Of a stretch of DNA of 64,000 nucleotides, positions 17,923 through 27,455 are shown piece by piece (position 1 is the first letter of the stretch; every line of letters begins with the position of its first letter). Origin of the DNA: Betaproteobacteria bacterium (GTDB lineage: Bacteria > Pseudomonadota > Gammaproteobacteria > Burkholderiales > UBA6910). The stretch lies in assembly GCA_016183615.1 (NCBI GenBank), contig JACPEG010000041.1:113915-177914 (forward strand), read 5' to 3'. Under the pieces are notes generated by a model, which saw only the letters and a list, made by a program, of their open reading frames with translations, did no database searches and was not told the DNA's origin. A program made the translations under genes and the position numbers.

Positions 17923-17945
17923 CAGGCTGTTGACGCCTTTCCGAC

Positions 17946-19310
17946 ATGAGAATCCTGCTCACGGTGCACCGCTTTCTCCCCGAGTTCTCCGCCGGGACCG
18001 AAGTGCTCACCTTCGACACCGCGCGCCAGCTCGTGGCTCGGGGACACCAGGTCTCGGTTTTCACCGGCATCCAGGATCCGGCGCCGCTCGCCGACGAGCA
18101 GCGCTTCGATCGCTACGTCCACGAGGGCATCCCGGTGGAGCGGTTCCACTACGACCGGGTGCCGATGGGCGGCCAGGCGAACATCGTCGAGCTGGAATAT
18201 GACAATCGCTTCCTCGCCGCCCGCTTCCGCGCCTTTCTCCGGGAGTTCCGGCCCGACCTGGTTCACTTTTTCCACCTGCAGAAGCTGTCCGCCTCGCCCA
18301 TCGACGTCTGCCGCGAGCTTGGCGTCCCCACGGTAATGACGCCCACCGACTTCTGGCTGGTCTGTCCCTTGTGCCAGCTGCGGCTGCCCGACAATTCGCC
18401 CTGTTCCGGGCCGGACCCTGACGGCGTGAATTGCCTGCGGCACGTGGTGCGGGTAAGCCAGCCCCGCGGCATCGCCGCCGCGGTCGCCGCATTGCCCCGC
18501 CGCCTGCTCGCGGCGGCGGTGCGCGGGACCGGTCGTGGCGCCCTGGCGCGCCTGCGGCCGGCCTCCTACGTGCGGGCCCTGGCGGCGCGGCCGGGGTTCC
18601 TGCGCGAGCGCATGAACCGTATCGACCGGGTGCTGGTTCCTTCCCGCCTCATGGAGCAGACGCTGCTGCGCCACGGGCTCGCGCGGGAAAAGATCGTGTT
18701 CACCCGTTTCGGCATCAATCTCGCCCACCTGGCGCCGGCTCCCCGCCCCAACGATCCCCGGGTGCTGCGGGTCGGCTACATCGGGACCCTCTTCGAGCAC
18801 AAGGGCGTGCACCTGCTGGTCGAGGCGCTGCGCGCGCTGCCGGGCGAGCCGCTCGAATTGCATCTCTACGGCGACGCGGAGGAATATCCCGCCTACGGCC
18901 GCCGGCTCAGGACCATGGCCGCACGGGATGCCCGGATCCAGTTCCGGGGAACGTTTCCGAACCGCCGCATCGGAGAGGTGCTGGCTTCGCTCGACGTGCT
19001 GGCCGTGCCGTCGGTGTGGCAGGAAAACACGCCTCTCGTTGTATACTCGGCCCAGGCATCGGGGTGCCCCGTCGTGGCCACCGACGTGCCCGGGCTCTCC
19101 GAAGTGGTGCGGGACGGGGAAAACGGGTTGCTGTTCCCGCGGGAGGACGCGGGCGCTCTGGCGGGCGCCCTGGGGAGGCTGTGCCGGGACCGGGCGCTGC
19201 TGCTCAGGCTCGCCTCCAGCGCCCCGCGCCCCAAGTCCATCGAGGAATACACGGACGAGCTGGTGGGCCTCTACGGCGCACTGATTCGATCGAGGCGGGA
19301 GATTCAATGA
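17946..19310 (+). CDS. Family 4 glycosyltransferase
   Basis: 454 residues with the two-Rossmann GT-B fold. The N-terminal acceptor domain begins with the glycine-containing F-S-A-G-T-E loop at residues 15-20; the C-terminal donor domain has V-G-Y-I-G-T-L-F-E-H-K-G near 277-288 and a Q-E-N-T-P-L-V-V-Y-S-A-Q motif near 359-370, a variant of the E-x7-E donor site in which the first Glu follows Gln. A 20-residue His/Cys-containing segment sits near 140-160. It is translationally coupled (ATGA) to the epimerase downstream. Confidence 0.88.
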   Translation: MRILLTVHRFLPEFSAGTEVLTFDTARQLVARGHQVSVFTGIQDPAPLADEQRFDRYVHEGIPVERFHYDRVPMGGQANIVELEYDNRFLAARFRAFLREFRPDLVHFFHLQKLSASPIDVCRELGVPTVMTPTDFWLVCPLCQLRLPDNSPCSGPDPDGVNCLRHVVRVSQPRGIAAAVAALPRRLLAAAVRGTGRGALARLRPASYVRALAARPGFLRERMNRIDRVLVPSRLMEQTLLRHGLAREKIVFTRFGINLAHLAPAPRPNDPRVLRVGYIGTLFEHKGVHLLVEALRALPGEPLELHLYGDAEEYPAYGRRLRTMAARDARIQFRGTFPNRRIGEVLASLDVLAVPSVWQENTPLVVYSAQASGCPVVATDVPGLSEVVRDGENGLLFPREDAGALAGALGRLCRDRALLLRLASSAPRPKSIEEYTDELVGLYGALIRSRREIQ

Positions 19311-20233
19311 AGTGCGTAGTTCTCGGCGGCGGTGGCTTCATCGGATCGCATCTGTGCCAGGCGCTGCTCGCCGCCGGCCATGGGGTCCGGATATTCGACC
19401 GGCCCAACCTGAAGCGCTTTGACAGCGCGGCGGAAAGCGGACCTGCCGAGTGGCTGGAAGGCGACTTCTCCAACCCGGAGGACCTGGCCCGCGCGGCCGA
19501 GGGCTGCGAGGTGGTCTACCATCTCATCTCCACCACCCTGCCCAAGTCCTCCAACGACAATCCCGTCTACGACGTGGAGACCAATGTCATCGGCACGCTG
19601 CGCCTGCTGGAGCTGGTGCGCGGGACGGGGACGAAGATTGTCTTCGTCTCTTCCGGGGGCACGGTGTACGGGGTTCCGCGCGCCGTTCCGATTCCCGAGA
19701 CCCACCCTACCGAGCCCCTCTGCTCCTACGGCATCGGCAAGCTGGCCGTGGAAAAGTACCTGCGCCTGTACCAGGTGCTGCACGGGATCGACTACTGCGC
19801 GCTGCGGCTCGCCAACCTCTACGGCGAGCGCCAGCGGGTCACCACCGCGCAGGGGGCTGTCGCCGTATTCCTGCACCGGGCCCTGAGGGACGAGCCGATC
19901 GAAATCTGGGGCGATGGCGGCGTCGTGCGCGATTACCTGTACGCCGGGGATGCGGCGGCGGCCCTGGTCCGCGCCGCCGCGGCGACGGGCGAGCCGCGGT
20001 TGTTCAACGTCGGCAGCGGCCGGGGCCAGAGTCTCAATGACATCCTCGCGGCGATCGAGACGCTTCTGGGGCGCCCGGTGCGCCGCACCTATCTTCCCGG
20101 CCGGCGCTTCGATGTTCCGGTGAACGTGCTCGACGTCTCCCTCGCGGCGCGCCATCTCGGGTGGCGCCCCGCCACGGCCTTTGCCGAGGGGCTCTCCCGA
20201 ACCTGCGACTGGATGCGCCGCAACCCGGATTGA
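19307..20233 (+). CDS. NAD-dependent nucleotide-sugar epimerase/dehydratase
   Basis: 308 residues, extended short-chain dehydrogenase family. The NAD(P) motif G-G-G-G-F-I-G-S-H is at residues 7-15, the catalytic Ser lies in S-S-G-G-T-V-Y-G near 112-119 and the Y-G-I-G-K (Y-x3-K) pair near 142-146. Close in length to UDP-glucose 4-epimerase-like enzymes; it would make a nucleotide sugar for the local glycosyltransferases. Converges with the next GT4 gene with 6 bases between stops. Confidence 0.88.
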   Translation: MKCVVLGGGGFIGSHLCQALLAAGHGVRIFDRPNLKRFDSAAESGPAEWLEGDFSNPEDLARAAEGCEVVYHLISTTLPKSSNDNPVYDVETNVIGTLRLLELVRGTGTKIVFVSSGGTVYGVPRAVPIPETHPTEPLCSYGIGKLAVEKYLRLYQVLHGIDYCALRLANLYGERQRVTTAQGAVAVFLHRALRDEPIEIWGDGGVVRDYLYAGDAAAALVRAAAATGEPRLFNVGSGRGQSLNDILAAIETLLGRPVRRTYLPGRRFDVPVNVLDVSLAARHLGWRPATAFAEGLSRTCDWMRRNPD

Positions 20234-20239
20234 GGCACC

Positions 20240-21379
20240 CTAGCAGAGCAGCGGACGGATGCGCCTGAGGGCGATGGCGTTGCTGAGCTCCTGCTCGTAG
20301 AAGCGGCGGCCGGCCCGGGCATAGGCAATCCGCAGCTGCGGGTCCGTCGCCATGCGGACGATGGCGCCGGCGAGCGCCTCGGGACTGCCCGGCGGAACCT
20401 GAACGAACGGTTCGTAATCCAGCGCGGCCAGCGTTTCCCGCGTCCAGCGGGTTTCCCCGGTGATCACCGCACGGCCCACCGCGCAATAGGCGTAGACCTT
20501 GAGGGGACAGATCCGCTGGGCCTTGTCGCCGCCGCCGAAGATGCCCACGCAGATGTCGGCGCGGGCGATTTCCGCCGCGAGCCGCGCCGAACTCTGCCAG
20601 CCCCGTTCCCATTCCACATGGGCCGCGCCCTGCCCAAGCACGGCACCCACCTCGGGCGCGGTCTGCCCGTCTCCCACCAGCCGGAAGCGGATATCGGGGC
20701 GGTCCGCGAGCAGGCGGGCGGCCCCGGCGATGACCTCGGCGCCGTGCAGCGGGATGAAGGTACCGACGAACAGCACGCTGCAGGTTCCCGGTGAAGGAAC
20801 ATAGGGCGATGGGCGGAAGTGGTCCTCGTCGGTGGAAAGGGGAACCGCAACCACCCTGTCGCGCGGCAACCCGAACTCCCGCGCAAGATGGGCCGCGCTC
20901 TGGGGCGTGTCCACCACCACCATATCGGCAGCCCGGTAGGCCCGGCGCTCCAGCCGCTTCGTCAGGCGCGCGGGCAGACTGCCGGGCCTGAAGATCCGGC
21001 GGTCCTCGACGATGGTGTCGTAAAGGGAAATGAAGGCGTCGGCCACGGTCCGGCCGGGCCGCAGGCGCTTCGGCAGCAGCGACAGCAGCGCCAGCACCGG
21101 CACCGCCGGATAGGGCAGGTAGGCCCGCTGCGGCCGGGGCGCGGCCAGGAACCGGGCAATCACCGCGACGGGCGCGAAAACGGCGCGCCAGGCATTTCTG
21201 AACACGCGCCGCAGCCCCTGCGAGCCCTGGGTGCCCGCGGTCCACATGGGTACATTGATCTCGGCGACGCGGCATTCGCTCGCCGCCTGCAGGTCGCGAA
21301 GGCGATAAAGGACGTTGGGGTAGCCCTCGGACTTGAGGTGAACGCCCAGGATCAGCAATTCAGTCCGCGCATCCGGCAT
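20240..21379 (-). CDS. Family 4 glycosyltransferase
   Basis: 379 residues, GT-B fold: an N-terminal domain with L-G-V-H-L-K-S-E-G-Y-P-N-V near 10-22 and a C-terminal GT1 domain with V-L-F-V-G-T-F-I-P-L-H-G near 193-204, G-D-G-Q-T near 234 and a K-V-Y-A-Y-C-A-V-G-R-A-V-I segment near 290-302. The classical donor E-x7-E is not clear. The ATG at 21379 is chosen because it lies at the domain boundary; this start overlaps the upstream gene's end by 20 bases. Longer readings would overlap that gene heavily. Confidence 0.82.
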   Translation of the reverse strand: MPDARTELLILGVHLKSEGYPNVLYRLRDLQAASECRVAEINVPMWTAGTQGSQGLRRVFRNAWRAVFAPVAVIARFLAAPRPQRAYLPYPAVPVLALLSLLPKRLRPGRTVADAFISLYDTIVEDRRIFRPGSLPARLTKRLERRAYRAADMVVVDTPQSAAHLAREFGLPRDRVVAVPLSTDEDHFRPSPYVPSPGTCSVLFVGTFIPLHGAEVIAGAARLLADRPDIRFRLVGDGQTAPEVGAVLGQGAAHVEWERGWQSSARLAAEIARADICVGIFGGGDKAQRICPLKVYAYCAVGRAVITGETRWTRETLAALDYEPFVQVPPGSPEALAGAIVRMATDPQLRIAYARAGRRFYEQELSNAIALRRIRPLLC

Positions 21380-22277
21380 ATCCGTCCGGCCAGCTGCTTT
21401 CGATGGGTCCCATGCGCCCCGCGAAGCCATGCCCGATTCCCGTAAAAAATGCCTGCGCCTTCGCCCCCTTGCGCCCCTCCACCGCCAGGATGGATACCAG
21501 CTCGACGCCGAGCCGCAGCACCTGCCGCAGGCACCAGGCCGGCTCGCGCCGGGCGAAGCGCCGCATCGTCGCGACGCAGTTGCGGGCGATGTAATACTTG
21601 CGCCGCGGAGAATGATCGAACACGGCCATCGGGGAAAGCCACGCCGGGTAGCGGGTCGGCCCTCCGATGGCATGCCGCATCAGCGGCGCGCAGCTCATGA
21701 CGACCCGGTATCCCCGGGCCCGGGCCCTCAGGCAAAACTCGTGATCCACCGAGTCGATGAAATAATCCTCGCGAAAGGGGCCGATACGCTCGAACACTTT
21801 CATCGCCACCAGCGACCCGGAGGTGATGACGGTTCTGCGCTCGATCCACTCCGGCGCAGGGCGTCCGCGGCAGGTGACGAGGTCGCGATCCCGGCGCACG
21901 CTGAAATAATTGCTGCCGATCACCGCCGCCGACTCGCCGCAGCGGTCCTGGATCCGGAGAAGGGTCATAACCATCTCCGGATAGACTTCCGTATCCTGGT
22001 CGACCAACAGCACGCCTCCGAACCCGAGTTCCGAAGCGCGCGCGATGCCCCGGTTAAGCGCGCCGGCAATCCCCAGGTTCCGGCCGTTGCGCACCAGCTC
22101 CACCCGCGGGTCGCGCGCCAGCGTTTCGAGCAGGAGCGCCGGCTCGCCGCTCGATCCGTTGTCCACCAGGATGGCACGAGGCAACTGCGCAAGGACCCTC
22201 TCCAGGCGCTGCCCGAGCCCCGCGTCCGGGAAATGGGTCGCAACGACGGCACAGACCTTTTCCCGCTCCGCGCTCAT
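21360..22277 (-). CDS. Family 2 glycosyltransferase (rhamnosyltransferase-like)
   Basis: 305 residues. The N-terminus (V-C-A-V-V-A-T-H-F-P-D), the I-L-V-D-N-G-S-S-G motif near 39-47, G-I-A-G-A-L-N-R-G near 74-82 and the V-D-Q-D-T-E motif near 96-101 match the WbbL/RfbN/RhlC-like GT2 branch that often transfers rhamnose. The typical V-D-H-E-F-C-L-R acceptor segment is near 165-172. The ATG at 22277 is used because the residues upstream of it do not resemble the family. Confidence 0.85.
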   Translation of the reverse strand: MSAEREKVCAVVATHFPDAGLGQRLERVLAQLPRAILVDNGSSGEPALLLETLARDPRVELVRNGRNLGIAGALNRGIARASELGFGGVLLVDQDTEVYPEMVMTLLRIQDRCGESAAVIGSNYFSVRRDRDLVTCRGRPAPEWIERRTVITSGSLVAMKVFERIGPFREDYFIDSVDHEFCLRARARGYRVVMSCAPLMRHAIGGPTRYPAWLSPMAVFDHSPRRKYYIARNCVATMRRFARREPAWCLRQVLRLGVELVSILAVEGRKGAKAQAFFTGIGHGFAGRMGPIESSWPDGYAGCAD

Positions 22278-22338
22278 CGGCGCTCCGCCGGTGCCGTGAC
22301 CGCTCGCAATGCGCGCCCGGAAAATCGGCCCGGACTCC

Positions 22339-24447
22339 TCATTTCGTATCGCCTGTGCCCGGGGATTCCCGGCCGGCAATCCTCTGCAATGCGCCGGCCA
22401 TTTCCCGAACCACCGCCCGGTCCTCAAAAAGCTTCCAGTTGTTCTCGAGGATCCGTTGCCTGACCGCCGCCCGGAAGTCCGCGTCGGCGCCGACCCTGAT
22501 CGCCAGTTCCACGTACTCCTGCGGACTGCCGGCCACGCAATCCATGATCCCCATCTTCCGGTAGCATCCGTACGCGGGCCGCCCGCGCACGAATTCAGAC
22601 GGCAGGGTCACGATGGGATTGCCGGTCGCGAGCACCATGAAGGCCGTGGTCCCGGCCCCGAAGTGGTAGCTGTCAAGCACCACGTCGGCGGCCATGAAAA
22701 CACTCATGAGGTCGTCGGTTGACAGCCATGGAAGGAAACGCACGCGATCGAGCACATCCGGCATGGTCCGGGAGAACCGCTCCATCAGGAACTCATGCCG
22801 GGCCGGGTGGCGTCCGTCCCTGAACAGAACGATTTCCCCGCGGGGATCGCGGCGCAGGATCTGCGCCATCGCCTCATCGAAATCCGGGTGAAGCTTGTGC
22901 AGCATCATCGGGCAGACGTAGAGGACCCTGTCCTCCGGCAGCCCCAGCGCCCCGCGGCCCTTGAGCGCAACCGGAATGGCCGGCTTTGCCATGTAAACCG
23001 GAAGCGAGTTGAGTAGGAGCAACGATTCGCTGTAATGGTTGCGGGCGTTCTCCGGCTCGAACAGCGCGCTGGAAATGAAGTAATCGACATTCGGGATCCC
23101 GGTTGTCACGGGATGGCCCAGCATCGCGCACTGGACCGGAGCAAGCCTGCTGAAAGCCAGGAAATAGCCGACGGGTTCCATGCCGATGTCGGCATAGACC
23201 AGGATGTCGAGCTGCAGATCCCCTACCATCTTTCTCGCCGAATCGAGACGCTCGGGAACGCTGACGTGCTCCAGACCGGAAGAAAAGGTCCGGCGCACCG
23301 TGTCTTCCGCGACATGCCCCACCGTGAGCAGGACCACTTCGAACGGCCCTTCGGCCGCGAGCAGGTCGATCAGCCGTGAGAACCACGTCCCAACCGAGTG
23401 GTTGAAGAAAAACTTTGACAAAAAGCCGACGCGCAGCGTGGCCGCGGACGGACGGCGGGCTTGCCTGCAGTGGGGCGCGACGTAGCGCAGGGCCGGACAG
23501 GCCTGCTCGTACAGCCTTGCCACCAGAACCTGCGGCTCCCTGTCGTTCATTCCGTGATAGGCCAGGTAAAAATTGGCCTGGCCGACTTCGGCGAGCGGGT
23601 CCGCGAGCGTTGCCCCCTGCTCCAGGATGGCGCAGACATTGTTCTTGAAATTTGTCCGCATCCTGAGGATTTCCTGCCTGGACATCGAGACCACCGGCAA
23701 GGTGGTGGCAAGCCGGATGCGGGTTCCGTCGCTCGGCGCCAGCTGCATCAGCCTTTCGTCGCATGTCCTCGCCGCCTCCACTTGGCCCAGGTCCCGCAGC
23801 GCCAGGCCCAGGTTGTTGTATGCGAGCGCGTAGTCGGGCCGAACCCGCAGCGCCTCGCGGTAGCATTCAACGGACGCCTCGAGCAGCCCCTGCTGTTGCA
23901 GCGCGTTTCCGAGGTTCACATGGGCTTCGGCGAATTCCGGGTCGAGCCTGAGCACCGCGCGGTAGCTTTCGATCGCCGCCTCCGGATTTCCCGACATTGC
24001 CAGGGCCACGCCCAGGTTGTTGCGGGCGTCGGCATAATCCGGATTCAGCCGCACGGCCTCCCGATAGCTTTCGATCGCCTTATCGATCCGGCCAAGCTGC
24101 CGGAATGCGTCGCCAAGAGCCTTGTGGTAATCGGGCACGGCGGGATTGATTGAAACGGCGCCGGCGAGCAGTTCCACGGCCTCGCCGTATCTTCCCCCGC
24201 GAATTTCCGCCGCTCCCCGTAAATGCAGGGCCCCCGAGTGATCAGGGTCGAGTTGCAGGATCTTTCGGCAGATTTCCTCCGCGGCCGCGAAATTGCCCTC
24301 CCGGAAAAGCGCCTGCGCCTCCTCGAACCCCGTTTCAGTTGCCGCGTCTGGCGCCGGCGGGGTCGCGGCAGCCGCGGACCGCGGCCGCGCTCCCTTTCCC
24401 CGGGAAAACAAGCCCAGGAACGCCTCTTTGATCATTTGCGTGAGCAT
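22339..24447 (-). CDS. TPR protein with divergent SPINDLY/O-GlcNAc-transferase-like domain
   Basis: 702 residues. After a basic, low-complexity N-terminus come about six TPRs (residues 45-260) and a C-terminal GT41-like region. Positions that correspond to the OGT catalytic His and the UDP-contacting Lys appear retained (S-K-F-F-F-N-H near 345 and L-H-K-L near 520), but the surroundings are much more divergent than in the two related proteins encoded at 28164-32962. GT41 enzymes add GlcNAc or similar sugars to Ser/Thr of proteins. The ATG at 24447 gives an M-L-T-Q-M-I-K-E start similar in style to the related proteins. Confidence 0.8.
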   Translation of the reverse strand: MLTQMIKEAFLGLFSRGKGARPRSAAAATPPAPDAATETGFEEAQALFREGNFAAAEEICRKILQLDPDHSGALHLRGAAEIRGGRYGEAVELLAGAVSINPAVPDYHKALGDAFRQLGRIDKAIESYREAVRLNPDYADARNNLGVALAMSGNPEAAIESYRAVLRLDPEFAEAHVNLGNALQQQGLLEASVECYREALRVRPDYALAYNNLGLALRDLGQVEAARTCDERLMQLAPSDGTRIRLATTLPVVSMSRQEILRMRTNFKNNVCAILEQGATLADPLAEVGQANFYLAYHGMNDREPQVLVARLYEQACPALRYVAPHCRQARRPSAATLRVGFLSKFFFNHSVGTWFSRLIDLLAAEGPFEVVLLTVGHVAEDTVRRTFSSGLEHVSVPERLDSARKMVGDLQLDILVYADIGMEPVGYFLAFSRLAPVQCAMLGHPVTTGIPNVDYFISSALFEPENARNHYSESLLLLNSLPVYMAKPAIPVALKGRGALGLPEDRVLYVCPMMLHKLHPDFDEAMAQILRRDPRGEIVLFRDGRHPARHEFLMERFSRTMPDVLDRVRFLPWLSTDDLMSVFMAADVVLDSYHFGAGTTAFMVLATGNPIVTLPSEFVRGRPAYGCYRKMGIMDCVAGSPQEYVELAIRVGADADFRAAVRQRILENNWKLFEDRAVVREMAGALQRIAGRESPGTGDTK

Positions 24448-24598
24448 GGATACCGTTTCACGCGACAGCCGGGCGCCGCGGGTCCTATCCCGTCCGGCTC
24501 CGGGCGCGCCGACTCCAGCGGCACCGGATTTCCGCATGCCGGGTCGAAGGCGAAAGCGGCGCCGGATTTCACGTCGCGGATTCCGCGCGCCATCTGTC

Positions 24599-25480
24599 CT
24601 AATCCTCCGACCGGTCGCTGTCCCTGTAATTCAACGCGGTGATCTGCTCGGACACCAGCCCGATCATGAACACCACGATGCTGGTGATGAAGAGCAAGGC
24701 GCTCATGTTCGTGAAGCGGTGCAGCGTAACGTAGGTGTAAAGATAATACCCAAGCCCGGTGGCAAAAAATCCGAGGCTCGCCGGAAAAAACAGCTTCAGC
24801 GGGGAATAAAGCGTGCCGATCTTGAAAATGATCAACAGAAACCTGATGCCGTCGCGCAGCACATGAAGGTGGCTTCTGTCCAGGCGCGGCGCGGCCACGA
24901 TCGGCACGTACCCCACCTGATAGCCGGCGCGAAAAAAACTCATGGTGATGGTCGTGGGATAGGAAAATCCGTTCGGCAGCAGGTAAAGGAACCTGCGGAA
25001 TCTTGCCGCCTTGACCACGCGAAACCCGCAGGTGAGGTCCATGATCCGCTGGCCCACCATCCAGCTCGCCAGGCGGTTGTACATGCCGTTTCCCAGGGCC
25101 CGGCACGCGCTCGCCTGGGAATCCCGATCGCGTGCGCCCACCACCATGTCATAGCCTTCGCGGAACTTGGCCACCAGCCGCGGGATGTCCTCCGGCGCGT
25201 GCTGGCCATCGGCATCCATCAGGATCAGCACGTCGCCCCGGGCCGCCCGGGCGCCGGTTTTTATCGCCGCCCCGTTGCCGATGCTGTAGCGGTGGGAAAT
25301 CACCCGTACCCCATGACGCCCGCACACCGCCAGCGTGTCGTCGGTGGAACCGTCGTCCACCACGATGATTTCCGCACCCGGCGCCGCCTCCCGCAGCTTG
25401 GGCAAAACCGTGTCCAGCCCCGCGGCCTCGTTTTTCGCGGGGAGGATAACGCTGTATTCCGGCCTGGTGTCCGAGATCAT
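24599..25480 (-). CDS. Polyprenyl-phosphate glycosyltransferase (DPM1-like GT2)
   Basis: 293 residues. A GT2 domain with S-V-I-L-P-A-K-N-E at residues 10-18, V-V-D-D-G-S-T-D-D near 40-48 and M-D-A-D-G-Q-H near 88-94 resembles dolichyl/undecaprenyl-phosphate mannosyl- or glucosyltransferases. Two C-terminal membrane helices (about 225-250 and 255-280) anchor it. It would load a sugar on a polyprenyl phosphate, the donor type used by GT-C membrane transferases such as the TMTC-like protein encoded next to it. The ATG at 25480 is preferred to a TTG nine bases upstream. Confidence 0.85.
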   Translation of the reverse strand: MISDTRPEYSVILPAKNEAAGLDTVLPKLREAAPGAEIIVVDDGSTDDTLAVCGRHGVRVISHRYSIGNGAAIKTGARAARGDVLILMDADGQHAPEDIPRLVAKFREGYDMVVGARDRDSQASACRALGNGMYNRLASWMVGQRIMDLTCGFRVVKAARFRRFLYLLPNGFSYPTTITMSFFRAGYQVGYVPIVAAPRLDRSHLHVLRDGIRFLLIIFKIGTLYSPLKLFFPASLGFFATGLGYYLYTYVTLHRFTNMSALLFITSIVVFMIGLVSEQITALNYRDSDRSED

Positions 25481-25496
25481 GGGCCTCAAGTATCGC

Positions 25497-27425
25497 CTAT
25501 TTTTGCCGGCTGTTCAGCGTCGATGCCACGGTTTCCATCTCCCCGATCTCCTTGTCCCGCAGCGCCTTTCCCGGCCTGTGGGCCCGGTTGGCGCGGCGCG
25601 CCTTGTCCACGTAGACCAGGGCCTCGTCATAGCGGCCCGCATATACCAGGACTCTCGCCTGCAGCAGCGGGGTCTGCACGCTGGGCGCGAGCATGTCTGC
25701 CCGGTCCAGGCTGCGGATGGCGGGATCGATCAGCATTTCCGCCGCCTGCAGCCTTCCCAGCAGGCCATGAAGCTGCGCCTGGACGCCGCCGAAGGCGGGG
25801 TTATCCATCAGGGCTTCGAACAAAGGCAGCATCTGCGCATAAGCTGTCCTGGGGCAGCGTCCCTGCTCCTTCAGCGCCACGAGCTCGATCAGCCCCGTCA
25901 CCGGCGCATTGGAGTAGCGGGTTGCTCTCAGGCCGGCAGCCACCTCGCCCGGGTCGGGCAACCCGATTCTGTCGTCATAACAACCCAGGCGCAGCAGGGA
26001 CAGGTACGCCGCGGCATGCCTGAGCTCGCCGCGCGCCAGCCTCGCGAACAGGTCCGCCGCCTCCCGGTACTGGCCCCGGGCCGCCAGGGCATTTCCCAGC
26101 AACTCCTGGGCCCGCACCGACCGGGGCTTTTCCCTGGACCAGGACACGGCCTGCAGCGCCGGGTTCCCCCAGAGCCGCGTCTCGTTCCAGGTCACCGCCG
26201 ACAGCAAAGCCAGCCAGGCCAGCCCGGCCCCGAGCAGGAACCTGCGGGTTGCCCGGCGCGGCAGTCGTTCCAGGCCCCGCGCCACGTAGAAAGTTGCGCC
26301 CCAGATGATCGCTGCCATGGGCAGATAATTGCGGTGCTCGAAATAGACCTCGAGCGGGATGACCGTGGACTCCAGCACATGGCCCGCGAAAAACCACAGC
26401 ACCGCGAAACTGAAGACCGGTGCGCGGCGCACCCACCCTAGCGCCGCGCCGAGCAGGAACAGCAGGAACAGCACTGCCGCCAGGGTCTGGGGCGGATCCA
26501 GCAGCCCCCGGGATGTGACGAAATCGTCGTGGAACAATCCCAGGACCCCGGGCCTGGGGAAAACGATCAGGCCCAGGTAATCCACCAGCACCCGTGCTTC
26601 GGTGAGCAACCGCTCTCCCGGGCCGAATTCCCGGAACTGGAACGTGGGCAGGATGGAGGCATTCCAGCGCAGCAGGACATAGCCGGCGACCGCCAGCAGG
26701 GGCAGGTGGAGCACGGCGCCCTTCCATGCGCGCCAGTAGGGAGGCGGCTCCGACCCCTTGAACAAGGTGGCGTCGATGACCCAGGCGTAGAGCAGCAGCA
26801 GGATGCCGTTCTCCTTGGAAAGGAAAGCCAGCATCGCGCACAGGCCGAAGCCGGCAGTGAGCCAGGCGTATCCCTGCAGATTTCCCTGCCGCAGCGATCG
26901 CCGGCCGTGAATATAGATCAGCAGGCCGGCCACGGTGAACAGCGCGCTCAGCTGCGTCATGCGCTGGATCACGTAGAGCGTGGTGGAAACGTTGAGAGGA
27001 TGCAGCAGCCATACGGCGCTCGCGAACAGGCCGGCGAGCAGGCCCTGCCGCGCAGGCAGCTTCATCAGCGCCGCGAGGCGCAGGAACAGCCACAACAGCA
27101 GGCAGCCGTTCAGGAGATGCAGCAGCAGGTTCACGAACTTGAACGGCCAGGGATCGGCGGGCCAATCCGAGAACTGGAACGCAAAGCTCAGCAGCGAAAG
27201 GGTGCGCCCGTAGGCCCCGAACAGGCCCGAGGTGGCGAATCCCCACAGCTCGTCGGGGGAGCCGTCGGCCCGGATGTCCTGCAACGACCTCAGGCTTGCA
27301 TGGTCATCCAGCAGAAAGGCGCCCCGCAGGCCCGGAAAATAAACCACGGCGGTGATCGCCAGGAGCGCCGCCAGGCCCAGGCCGGCAGCCCGCAGGAAAT
27401 ATGACCGCGATTCCCCTAGCTGCAT
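25497..27425 (-). CDS. TMTC-like multispanning protein with C-terminal TPRs (putative GT-C O-glycosyltransferase)
   Basis: 642 residues. About ten to eleven membrane helices fill residues 12-400, followed by TPR-like helices (about 425-630). The first large loop carries a L-L-D-D-H motif near residues 38-42, as the acidic pair of GT-C O-mannosyltransferases, and the conserved E-H-R-N-Y-L-P-M motif occurs near 365-372. This architecture matches eukaryotic TMTC O-mannosyltransferases and their bacterial relatives of unknown function. Adjacency to a polyprenyl-phosphate GT2, three OGT-like genes and pilin genes supports a protein-glycosylation role, which is inference. It is divergent from the methyltransferase gene with 30 bases between starts. 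Confidence 0.72.
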   Translation of the reverse strand: MQLGESRSYFLRAAGLGLAALLAITAVVYFPGLRGAFLLDDHASLRSLQDIRADGSPDELWGFATSGLFGAYGRTLSLLSFAFQFSDWPADPWPFKFVNLLLHLLNGCLLLWLFLRLAALMKLPARQGLLAGLFASAVWLLHPLNVSTTLYVIQRMTQLSALFTVAGLLIYIHGRRSLRQGNLQGYAWLTAGFGLCAMLAFLSKENGILLLLYAWVIDATLFKGSEPPPYWRAWKGAVLHLPLLAVAGYVLLRWNASILPTFQFREFGPGERLLTEARVLVDYLGLIVFPRPGVLGLFHDDFVTSRGLLDPPQTLAAVLFLLFLLGAALGWVRRAPVFSFAVLWFFAGHVLESTVIPLEVYFEHRNYLPMAAIIWGATFYVARGLERLPRRATRRFLLGAGLAWLALLSAVTWNETRLWGNPALQAVSWSREKPRSVRAQELLGNALAARGQYREAADLFARLARGELRHAAAYLSLLRLGCYDDRIGLPDPGEVAAGLRATRYSNAPVTGLIELVALKEQGRCPRTAYAQMLPLFEALMDNPAFGGVQAQLHGLLGRLQAAEMLIDPAIRSLDRADMLAPSVQTPLLQARVLVYAGRYDEALVYVDKARRANRAHRPGKALRDKEIGEMETVASTLNSRQK

Positions 27426-27455
27426 GGTGGCCGCAGGCGGGGGTAAAATCCCCCT

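Noticed and set aside
20230..20250. CTAGCAG at the end of the GT4 gene as another copy of the repeat
   Set aside because: Similarity stops after seven bases; the same holds for the soxB stop near 6096.
23600..24320. Periodic repeats resembling a DNA repeat array
   Set aside because: They are degenerate 102-bp periodicities due to encoded TPR units, not CRISPR or tandem DNA repeats; the same applies to 29500-30400 and 31800-32900.
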